From Novosphingobium malaysiense (GTDB lineage: Bacteria > Pseudomonadota > Alphaproteobacteria > Sphingomonadales > Sphingomonadaceae): a stretch of 64,000 bases of DNA. Both the position numbers and the translations under genes were made by a program. The DNA is taken from the NCBI RefSeq assembly GCF_000802225.1, contig NZ_JTDI01000002.1:206501-270500 (forward strand). Direction: 5' to 3'. Of the stretch, positions 54,918 to 62,256 are shown piece by piece. The notes beneath the pieces were generated by a model, which worked only from the letters and a program-made list of their open reading frames with translations, did not search any database and was not told where the DNA came from. Position 1 is the stretch's first letter, and each line of letters starts with the position of its first letter.

Positions 54918-56056
54918 GTGAAGGCGCATTCACAGCGAAAGTGCATGGTTCGGTCGGGGAACTTCCGGCCGGCGAATGGGACGCGCTGACGACGGGCGAC
55001 AATCCTTTCGTCAGCCATGCCTTTCTTGCCGCGATGGAGGACTCCGGCAGTGTCGGTGGACGCAGTGGCTGGACACCGGCGCCGATCGTGATCGAGGGGG
55101 CTGACGGACGGTTGGCGGGGGCACTGCCGGCCTATCTCAAGGATCATTCCCAGGGCGAATACGTGTTCGATCACGCCTGGGCGGACGCCTGGCACCGGGC
55201 TGGCGGATCCTATTATCCGAAACTGCAGATATCGGTGCCCTTTACGCCCGCGACCGGGCCCCGGGTGCTGACGCGTCACCCCGAGCTGGGCCTGCCCCTG
55301 CTGCGGGCTGCGGAAACGCTCTGCCGGGAACATGGTCTGTCGTCCGCGCATGCGACCTTCATCGAGCCGGACCAGGTCGAAACGTTCGAGCAGGCGGGCT
55401 GGCTGCTGCGCGAAGACATCCAGTTCCACTGGGAAAACCGCGGCTATGCCAGTTTCGAGGATTTTCTGGCGGTGCTGTCATCGCGTAAGCGCAAGGACTT
55501 GCGCAAGGAGCGCGCGAAAGCGCAGGATGGCGTGGAAATCCGGGCTCTGCGCGGAGAGGAGATCAAGGAGCAGCACTGGGAGGCGTTCTGGTGGTTCTAC
55601 CAGGACACCGGGGCGCGGAAGTGGGGGCGGCCCTATCTGACTCGCGAAGCCTTTTCGCAGCTGGGCAGGACGATGGGCGACCGGATCCTGCTGGTCATGG
55701 CCTTCATCGATGGCGAGCCGGTTGCCGGCGCGCTCAATTTCATCGGTGGCGAGGCGCTATACGGCCGCTACTGGGGGGCCAGCATCGAGAAGCCGTTCCT
55801 GCACTTCGAACTGTGTTATTACCAGGCAATCGATGCCGCCATAGCCCTTGGCCTGTCCCGCGTGGAAGCGGGTGCCCAGGGCGGCCACAAGCTGGCTCGC
55901 GGCTACGAGCCGGTGCGCACGGTTTCGGCGCACTACATCGTTCATGAAGGGCTGAGGGCGGCCGTCGCCGATTATCTCGAGCAGGAAAGGGCCGGCATTG
56001 CGCGCGACCAGATCTGGCTCGGTGAACGTTCGCCGTTTCGCAAGGCGGAGCGCTGA
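54914..56056 (+). CDS. FemAB-like GNAT-superfamily protein (peptidogalycan type)
   Basis: A 380-residue protein of the COG3146 type (FemAB-like). DNPFVSHAFLAAMEDSGSV near the N-terminus and the C-terminal GARKWGRPYLTREAF, then GRYWGASIEKPFLHFELCYYQAID, fit the family. Its annotated role in amino acid addition to glycans is not proven. GTG start overlaps the previous stop (GTGA). Confidence 0.88.
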   Translation: MSEGAFTAKVHGSVGELPAGEWDALTTGDNPFVSHAFLAAMEDSGSVGGRSGWTPAPIVIEGADGRLAGALPAYLKDHSQGEYVFDHAWADAWHRAGGSYYPKLQISVPFTPATGPRVLTRHPELGLPLLRAAETLCREHGLSSAHATFIEPDQVETFEQAGWLLREDIQFHWENRGYASFEDFLAVLSSRKRKDLRKERAKAQDGVEIRALRGEEIKEQHWEAFWWFYQDTGARKWGRPYLTREAFSQLGRTMGDRILLVMAFIDGEPVAGALNFIGGEALYGRYWGASIEKPFLHFELCYYQAIDAAIALGLSRVEAGAQGGHKLARGYEPVRTVSAHYIVHEGLRAAVADYLEQERAGIARDQIWLGERSPFRKAER

Positions 56057-56063
56057 AGCGGGT

Positions 56064-56399
56064 TCAGGCGGCCTTGCGGGTGGAAGCGGCGAGCCATTCG
56101 CGCGCGCGGCGCTGGGCTTCGGCGATCTCGCGCGCAGTCATTTCCTCGGCCACTTCGGAGCGGCATGCGCCGGCTTCCTCATGGCCGCTGACGGCGGCGA
56201 GATTGAACCACTTGTGTGCTTCGATCAGGTCGCAACTTGCCCCGTGGCTGCCGGTCGAGAACGCGACGCCGAGGTCGAAGTATGCGGTGTAGTCGCCTTG
56301 CGCCGCGGCAGCGAGACTTTCGGCCACAAGCAGGTCTTCGGTAAGGTCGGCGGCAGTGGCCGGTGAGACGCAAAATTCCTTGTTCCAGGCAGAATCCAT
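56064..56399 (-). CDS. Hypothetical protein with Sel1-like repeat
   Basis: A 111-residue protein with one clear Sel1-type repeat (AYFDLGVAFSTGS, then EAHKWFNLAAVSGHEEA). Too short for a full superhelix; a protein-interaction role is possible. Start ATG 56399 has a GGGGG ribosome site 8 nt upstream. Convergent with the gene ending at 56056. Confidence 0.75.
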   Translation of the reverse strand: MDSAWNKEFCVSPATAADLTEDLLVAESLAAAAQGDYTAYFDLGVAFSTGSHGASCDLIEAHKWFNLAAVSGHEEAGACRSEVAEEMTAREIAEAQRRAREWLAASTRKAA

Positions 56400-56693
56400 T
56401 TTCTTTACCCCCTGTAATCGTTCCCCGTATTCGAACTTCGATGCGGGCACGCTGGAGCAGGTCTGGTCAAGAAATGGTTAACGCTGTGTGGGAACATTTG
56501 CGCAACCATGCGCGAGTGTGCCGGATTGAAACCGTCTTCAGGTTTTTTGTGGACGGCGGACCATATGTGCTTGTGCGTGGAAATCTGCGGACTTATAGGG
56601 CCCGCGAACCACGGATCGTTTTACGGTTGTCGGAAAAAATCCGGAGCTGCAGGGCGTTGGCGGTCCGAGGAGTAACGTGCGGAGTTTCTCTGG
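56400..56693. other. Intergenic region upstream of dksA
   Basis: A 294-bp divergent region between the Sel1-like gene and dksA. It holds AT-rich stretches (around 56478 and 56539) that may be promoters. No gene, known riboswitch or CtrA/LexA box was recognised. Confidence 0.4.
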
Positions 56694-57122
56694 ATGGCAA
56701 CGGCCCTTTCTGACGATATCGATGTACTCGCCAAGGCGAAGCGGGCGATTGGTGGCGCGTATATCGCCACCGAAGACGAACCCTATATGAGCGAGGCTCA
56801 GCAGGACTACTTTCGTAGACTGCTGCAGGCCTGGAAGCGTTCGATCCTCGACGCGGCTGCCGGAACGCTGCAGCAACTGCAGGACGGACCTATCCGCGAA
56901 CCCGACCTCAACGACCGCGCTTCGAGCGAGACCGATTGGGGGATCGAGTTGCGCACGCGCGATCGCCAGCGCAAGCTCATCGCCAAGATCGACGCGGCGC
57001 TGCGCCGAATCGAGGAAGGTGAATACGGCTACTGCGAAGTCACCGGCGAGCCGATCGGCCTCGGCAGGCTGGAGGCGCGTCCCATCGCGACGATGACGGT
57101 CGAAGCCCAAGGAAGCGCATGA
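56694..57122 (+). pseudogene. dksA: DksA/TraR family regulator with C-terminal frameshift
   Basis: As read, 142 residues of an alphaproteobacterial DksA: coiled-coil arms (about 35-105) and a DksA-type knuckle (YGYCEVTGEPIG, RLEARPIAT). The four zinc-site positions read Cys, Thr, Thr, Ala, as in zinc-independent DksA relatives. The protein ends in QGSA, but removing one G at 57111-57112 continues it as QEAHERREKVSRDD to a stop at 57153, the expected family end. So the gene has a one-base insertion, real or a sequencing error. The core is intact, so the truncated protein may still work. Confidence 0.85.
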
Positions 57123-57155
57123 GCGCCGAGAAAAGGTCTCCCGCGACGATTGAGG

Positions 57156-57188
57156 AACCGGGCGCCTTTGCCCTGAGCCGGTTTTTCT
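57156..57188 (+). terminator. Terminator-like hairpin after dksA
   Basis: AACCGG (57156-57161) pairs with CCGGTT (57178-57183), then TTT; internal GGGC/GCCC pairing may extend it. It starts 3 nt after the restored dksA stop, which fits the longer reading frame. Confidence 0.55.
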
Positions 57189-57339
57189 GTACCGTCTGCG
57201 TAAAGCCGCCCGCTCATTCGTTAAGGCTTTGTTTGCCACTTGGGGCTAAGTAATACTTTGCGAATGGGCGTTATGTGCCTAGCCTGCAGAAGCGGGATTA
57301 ACGCCAGCAAGATGCAGGGTCGAACGCCGGACGGAGCTC

Positions 57340-57708
57340 ATGGACCAAGGTGAAAATCGTCAGGTTGCGCGAGATAGCCTCTTTCTCATGGCAGATCTGC
57401 GCGTCGACGGCCTCGACGGCGAATATCGGATCAAGGTGCGCAACCTGTCTGCCGGCGGGATGATGGGCGAAGGGACCGTGCGCGTCGTGCGCGGCGCCGT
57501 CGTCGAAGTGAACATCCGCAATGTCGGCTGGGTCGAAGGCTCCGTGGCCTGGGTTCAGGAGAGCCGTTTCGGTGTTGCCTTCCGCGAAGACATCGATCCG
57601 AAGCTGGCGCGCGCGCCGGTGGGCTCTGCCGAGGATCCCGCCCCGCGCTTCGTGCGCAATCATTCAGCGCACCTTGCCGCCGAAACGGAAAAACTTCGCA
57701 AGATCTGA
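57340..57708 (+). CDS. PilZ-domain protein
   Basis: A 122-residue single PilZ domain, with the N-terminal Arg motif RQVARD (residues 7-12) and NLSAGGM (about residues 35-41), which together bind cyclic di-GMP. It could adjust motility or exopolysaccharide output. ATG 57340 follows GGAG. Confidence 0.85.
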   Translation: MDQGENRQVARDSLFLMADLRVDGLDGEYRIKVRNLSAGGMMGEGTVRVVRGAVVEVNIRNVGWVEGSVAWVQESRFGVAFREDIDPKLARAPVGSAEDPAPRFVRNHSAHLAAETEKLRKI

Positions 57709-57771
57709 GAGCGGCGGAATATTTGGCGGCGCGCATTTGCGGTGTCGCAGGAATGGGCTACGCCCTCTGAC

Positions 57772-59304
57772 ATGCACGCAAAGCGCAAAGCCCTTCAGGT
57801 TCTGGCCTTCGTGGCCGCGCTTCCGCTGGGCGCGTGCGGCTCCGTCGACGATTCAGCGCTTGGCGTTGCCGTTATCGGCTCTGCGGACGATCCCTTCGCG
57901 AGTGGCGTCAGGCTGTCCATGGGAGGCCAGCTGGTACGCGCCGCGACGGCTGAGGGGCTGGTCGCTTTCGACGAGCAAGGCCGCGTCATTCCCGCACTGG
58001 CAGACCGCTGGATCGTCACCGACGATGGCCAGAGCTACATTTTCCGGCTCCGCGACGGAGACTGGAAGAACGGCGATCCGATCACCGGCGAATCGACCCG
58101 CCGGGCCCTCAGGGATTCCCTGTCCGCGCTCAAGGGTACCAGCCTGGGAGCCGACCTTTCCGGGATAGACGAGATCAAGGTCATGGCCGGGCGGGTCGTC
58201 GAGCTTCGTCTGAAGCGCCCGATGCCCTACCTGCTGCAATTGCTGGCGCAGCCGGAACTGGGGCTTTTCCATGACAAGCAGGGCGCCGGGCCGATGACCA
58301 TGGAAAGGACGGAGAACATGGCGACCCTGACGCCAATCGCTCCGTCCAGTCTCGGACTGCCGGCGGTCGAAGGCTGGGAAACGCGCACCCGGCAGATCCA
58401 GCTTCACGCGCTCGATGGCCCGGAAGCAGTGGAGAAATTCAACGCTGGCGAGGTCGATCTTGTGCTCGGTGGCCAGGTCGAGGACTTCATGCTCACCCGC
58501 TCCGTGGGAATCTTGCGCGGGACCATCCAACTCGATCCGGTAGTCGGCCTGTTCGGGCTCCAGGTCATGAACGACCGCGGTTTTCTGTCCGACCCCGCCA
58601 ATCGTGAGGCCCTCGCCATGACGATCGACCGCAACGCGTTGATCGCTCCCTTCGGCCTTGGGGGATGGTCGCCGACGACGCGCATCGTGACGCCCAGTCT
58701 CGACGGCGATCTCGGGACGATCGGCGAGCGATGGACCGGTCAGTCCGTCGACGAGCGTCGGCAGATTGCAGCGGCGCGGGTGCGCAGCTGGCTTTCGGGC
58801 GCCGGGAAGGACGACGGCGAAAAGAACAAGGAGTCCGACGCAGACGGAAACGCGGCCTCCGATGCCACCGTAAAATTGCGAATATGGCTGCCCGAGGGGG
58901 AGGGGACCGATGTCCTGCTTGAGAAGCTGACGTCGGATTTCGCCGCCATCGGCGTGTCGCTGGAACTGGCGAAAGATGAAAGGAAGGCCGATCTCGTGCT
59001 GGTCGACGATGTCGCCCGCTATCCGCGCGCCGCCTGGTTCCTCAACCGCCTGTCCTGCACGACGCGGCGCGGGCTCTGCTCCAAGGAAGCCGATGCGCGC
59101 GTCGCGGAAGCCGGCAACGCGGCCACGCCCATAGACCGCGCCGCTTTGCTGACCGAGGCGGAAGCGGAACTGACTTCCGCCAATGTCTATATTCCGTTCG
59201 GTCCGCCGATCCGCTGGTCGCTCGTGCGTGGCAGCGTCAATGGCTTCGCTGCCAACGCCTGGGGTTGGCACCCCTTGATGCCGCTTGCCTGGCTGCCCAA
59301 ATGA
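57772..59304 (+). CDS. ABC-type peptide/nickel substrate-binding lipoprotein
   Basis: A 510-residue SBP_bac_5-type protein. The lipobox LPLGAC puts the lipidated Cys at position 22. The fold is recognisable by the DGDWKNGDPIT region and a C-terminal YIPFGPPIRWSLVRG part. A low-complexity Lys/Asp/Glu insert (about residues 345-360) is unusual. No permease or ATPase gene is adjacent, so it is an orphan. GTG 57742 is an alternative start. Confidence 0.85.
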   Translation: MHAKRKALQVLAFVAALPLGACGSVDDSALGVAVIGSADDPFASGVRLSMGGQLVRAATAEGLVAFDEQGRVIPALADRWIVTDDGQSYIFRLRDGDWKNGDPITGESTRRALRDSLSALKGTSLGADLSGIDEIKVMAGRVVELRLKRPMPYLLQLLAQPELGLFHDKQGAGPMTMERTENMATLTPIAPSSLGLPAVEGWETRTRQIQLHALDGPEAVEKFNAGEVDLVLGGQVEDFMLTRSVGILRGTIQLDPVVGLFGLQVMNDRGFLSDPANREALAMTIDRNALIAPFGLGGWSPTTRIVTPSLDGDLGTIGERWTGQSVDERRQIAAARVRSWLSGAGKDDGEKNKESDADGNAASDATVKLRIWLPEGEGTDVLLEKLTSDFAAIGVSLELAKDERKADLVLVDDVARYPRAAWFLNRLSCTTRRGLCSKEADARVAEAGNAATPIDRAALLTEAEAELTSANVYIPFGPPIRWSLVRGSVNGFAANAWGWHPLMPLAWLPK

Positions 59305-59380
59305 TAGGGTGCGGGATGACCCGCGCGGTAGAGATACGAGAGGCAAGGCATTGCAGACAGGACCGAATTCTGCCCGGCGC

Positions 59381-59770
59381 ATGGACTACGAATTGCCCAT
59401 GGGCACGGACCCGGTCTCGATCCGGCGCCGTGTCGAGGCGATGGAGCGCGTGCTGGAGCGTTCGTTCACGCTGCCCGGCACCAACCAGCAATTCGGCCTC
59501 GATGCGCTGGTCGGCCTCGTGCCCGTCGCGGGCGACCTGATCTCGGCGGCCATGGGCCTTTACCTGGTCTGGGAAGCGCGCAATCTCGGCATGCCGAAAT
59601 GGCAGCTCGCCCGCATGACCGCCAATGTCGGGTTCGATTCGCTGCTCGGCGTGGTTCCGCTGGCTGGCGATGTGCTGGACTTCTTCTACCGCTCCAACAC
59701 CCGCAACCTGAAGATCATCCGCAAGCATCTCGACAAGCACCATCCCGAAACGCGGGTCATCGACGTCTGA
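59381..59770 (+). CDS. DUF4112 family protein
   Basis: A 129-residue protein with the DUF4112 pattern: FGLDALVGLVPVAGDLISAAMGLYLV and GFDSLLGVVPLAGDVLDFFYRS, two membrane-leaning Gly-rich helical hairpins. Function unknown. Start uncertain: ATG 59381, ATG 59399 and TTG 59351 are in frame. Confidence 0.85.
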   Translation: MDYELPMGTDPVSIRRRVEAMERVLERSFTLPGTNQQFGLDALVGLVPVAGDLISAAMGLYLVWEARNLGMPKWQLARMTANVGFDSLLGVVPLAGDVLDFFYRSNTRNLKIIRKHLDKHHPETRVIDV

Positions 59771-59795
59771 GGTCGATGCGCGTAAGGATGGGCGC

Positions 59796-60014
59796 ATGAA
59801 GCGTGCGTGCCTCCTCGTCTGCCTGTTTGCCCTCGCCGCCTGCGGCAAGGCCGACAACGATCCGGGGCCGGGCGGGGTGACGGTCGGTGAGGCCAAGGCA
59901 CTCGATCAGGCGGCCGCCATGCTCGATGCCCGCCGGCCCCCGGCTGAAGCGCTAGAATCCTCCACGGCGCAATGGCCGCAGAGCGATGCCAGTGAGGCCG
60001 CAGAGCAGCCCTGA
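59796..60014 (+). CDS. Small lipoprotein
   Basis: A 72-residue protein with a lipoprotein signal ending in LAAC (Cys16). The mature part is short, acidic and Ala/Pro-rich, with no known domain. It starts 26 nt after the DUF4112 stop. Confidence 0.7.
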   Translation: MKRACLLVCLFALAACGKADNDPGPGGVTVGEAKALDQAAAMLDARRPPAEALESSTAQWPQSDASEAAEQP

Positions 60015-60023
60015 CCCGTTTTC

Positions 60024-60440
60024 TTAATCCAGCCGAACCTTGCCGCGCCCGGCCTTTACCTGGCCGCGCAGTTTCTTACCTTTCAGGCGCTGGGTCTTGC
60101 CGACACGATTGAGGCGGGTCTTGGCGCGCTTCTCGGGGAGTTTGTGGGCTTCTTCCAGCAATTCGGCGAGGCGTTCGCGGGCGTCGGTGCGGTTGGCTTC
60201 CTGCGTGCGGAACTTGCGCGCCGTCAGCACCAGTTCGCCGCGCGAGGTCATGCGCGAGCCGGCCAGTTCCTTGAGCCGGGAGAATACAGGCGGGGTAAGC
60301 CGCAGCGCATAGACGTTCAGTCGTAGCTGGACGGCTGTCGCCACCTTGTTGACATTCTGCCCGCCGGGCCCGGCCGAGGCGATGAAGCTCTCGGTGGCAA
60401 GGGCCTGCGCGCGGCCGATGGTGTCTTCAACCGAGCTCAT
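60024..60440 (-). CDS. arfB: Alternative ribosome-rescue factor ArfB
   Basis: A 138-residue peptidyl-tRNA hydrolase of the YaeJ type: the GGQ motif in SAGPGGQNVNK near residue 30 and a Lys/Arg-rich C-terminal tail (KGKKLRGQVKAGRGK) that enters the empty mRNA channel of stalled ribosomes. Start overlaps the pseudouridine synthase stop (ATGA). Confidence 0.94.
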   Translation of the reverse strand: MSSVEDTIGRAQALATESFIASAGPGGQNVNKVATAVQLRLNVYALRLTPPVFSRLKELAGSRMTSRGELVLTARKFRTQEANRTDARERLAELLEEAHKLPEKRAKTRLNRVGKTQRLKGKKLRGQVKAGRGKVRLD

Positions 60441-61090
60441 GCATCCGAAAAGCCGAGCGCCAGAAAGTCCGCGGGCAGCGGACTGGCGGCGACGATCGGC
60501 GCCTTTTCGCCGCGCGGTACGGTCAGCCCGGCGGCATGGAGCATGGTGCGCGGCGCACCCTTGCCCGAACCATAGACCGGATCGCCCAGCAGCGGCGCGC
60601 CGAGCCCGGAGGCGGCATGTACGCGGATCTGGTGGGTGCGGCCTGTCTCGGGCCGGAATTCCACCAGGGTCAGACCGCCACGCGTCTCGAGCTTGCGCCA
60701 GTGGGTGACCGCGGGCTTGCCCTTGCGCGCGGGGATCATCCGCCAGCCATCCTTGGCGGTGCTGACTTTCGAGAGCGAGAGGGCAATCGTGCCTTCCTCT
60801 TCCTTGAGTTCCCCTGCGACGACGCCGAGATAGCGCTTTTCGACCTGTCGTTCCTCGAAGGCAGCGGCAAAGCGTTTGAGCGCCTTGGGATTGCGCGCCA
60901 GCAGCAGGCAGCCGGAGGTGTCGCGGTCCAGCCGATGGGCGGGCACCGGCGCGCGCTGGAAGCCGAGCTTGAGATCGTCCATGCTATCCTCCAGGCACGG
61001 CCCGCCCGCGCGCGGACGGTCGATCGGCAGGCCACCCGGCTTGTCGATGACGAGGGCTTCTGCGTCCTCAAAGAGAATTTCCGGTCCCAT
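60437..61090 (-). CDS. RluA-family pseudouridine synthase
   Basis: A 217-residue RNA pseudouridine synthase with the catalytic motif HRLDRDTSG (Asp near residue 55) and the C-terminal GRTHQIRVH region. It has no N-terminal S4 domain, so it is an RluA/TruC-like single-domain type; the target site in RNA is unknown. Start overlaps the aminotransferase stop by 1 nt. Confidence 0.92.
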   Translation of the reverse strand: MGPEILFEDAEALVIDKPGGLPIDRPRAGGPCLEDSMDDLKLGFQRAPVPAHRLDRDTSGCLLLARNPKALKRFAAAFEERQVEKRYLGVVAGELKEEEGTIALSLSKVSTAKDGWRMIPARKGKPAVTHWRKLETRGGLTLVEFRPETGRTHQIRVHAASGLGAPLLGDPVYGSGKGAPRTMLHAAGLTVPRGEKAPIVAASPLPADFLALGFSDA

Positions 61091-62256
61091 CACGCGACTG
61101 CCTTTGCAATACGGCTGCAGGCTTCGGCAAGCGTGGCCTCGTCCGCCGCGAAGCTGATACGAAATCCGTCGCGCCCGCCAAAGGCCGAGGCGGGCACAAT
61201 GGCCACGCCGTGTTCGAGCAGGTGTAGCGCCAGCGCCTTGTCGTCGCCGAAGCGCGCCATCAGCGGCGCGGCATCGACCATGCAGTAGAACGCCCCGTCG
61301 GGCGTCGGTGTCGACAGGCCGGGGATGGCATTGATCGCCGACACCACGAGGTCGCGCCGAGCGCGGAAGCGCTCGCACCAGTCGGCAAGGAAGTCCTGCG
61401 GTCCCTCGAACGCGGCGACAGCGGCGGCCTGGCTGATCGAGCAGGGATTGCCCGAGGAATGCGACTGCAGCCGCTCCATGGCCTTGATCAGCCATTCGGG
61501 TCCTGCGGCAACGCCGATGCGAAAACCGGTCATGGCATGGCTCTTGGAGACGCCCGACACGGTCAGGATGCGCTCGCCAAGGTCGGGGCAGAGGCTCGCC
61601 AGCGTGGCGTGCGGCGCGCCGGTGTAGTTGATCGGCGCGTAGATATCGTCGGACAGCACCATCACGCGCGGATGCCGGCGCAGTACTTCTGCCAGACCCT
61701 GCAGCATCTCCGCCGGGTAGCAGGCCCCGGTGGGATTGCCCGGGCTGTTGAGCATCAGCCATTGCGTGCGCGGGCCGATCTGCGCTTCGAGATCGGCGGC
61801 GGTGAAGCGGAAATTGGCCTTCGCATGGGTGTGCAGCGGGATGACCTTGCCGCCGGCGAAGTGGATGATTTCGGGGTAGCTGACCCACCAGGGTGCCGGG
61901 ACGATCACTTCGTCGCCCTCGCTCACGGTGGCGAGCATGGCGTGGAAGATCGCCTGCTTGCCCCCGGCGCTCACCGTCACCTGCGAAGCGGGCACCTTGA
62001 TGCCGAGGTCTCGCTCGAAATGCAGCGCAGCCGCTTGCTTCAGCCGTGAGGTGCCGCCCACCGGCGTGTACTTCGTCTGGCCGGCATCGAGCGCCGCCTT
62101 GGCTGCCGCGACGACATGATCCGGCGTGGCGAAGTCGGGCTCTCCCACGGAAAGCGAAATGACGTCGCGCCCCTCTTCGCGAAGCTGGGTGGCGCGGTCG
62201 GTCATCGCCGTCGTCTGCGAAGGGGCGATACGGGAAAGGGCAGTGGAAAGGTGCAT
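61090..62256 (-). CDS. Class I/II PLP-dependent aminotransferase
   Basis: A 388-residue fold-type I aminotransferase: SPGNPTGACYP near residue 170 (PLP Asn region), YAPINYTGAPH and the Schiff-base Lys in VSGVSKSHAMTGFRIG. It is close to aspartate aminotransferases; aromatic or other substrates are possible. Start overlaps the pabB stop (ATGA). Confidence 0.92.
   Translation of the reverse strand: MHLSTALSRIAPSQTTAMTDRATQLREEGRDVISLSVGEPDFATPDHVVAAAKAALDAGQTKYTPVGGTSRLKQAAALHFERDLGIKVPASQVTVSAGGKQAIFHAMLATVSEGDEVIVPAPWWVSYPEIIHFAGGKVIPLHTHAKANFRFTAADLEAQIGPRTQWLMLNSPGNPTGACYPAEMLQGLAEVLRRHPRVMVLSDDIYAPINYTGAPHATLASLCPDLGERILTVSGVSKSHAMTGFRIGVAAGPEWLIKAMERLQSHSSGNPCSISQAAAVAAFEGPQDFLADWCERFRARRDLVVSAINAIPGLSTPTPDGAFYCMVDAAPLMARFGDDKALALHLLEHGVAIVPASAFGGRDGFRISFAADEATLAEACSRIAKAVA

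Noticed and set aside
56430..56450. LexA (SOS) box near the dksA upstream region
   Set aside because: GTTC and GAAC are present but as an inverted pair with a 9-nt spacer, not the direct GTTC-N7-GTTC repeat of alphaproteobacteria.
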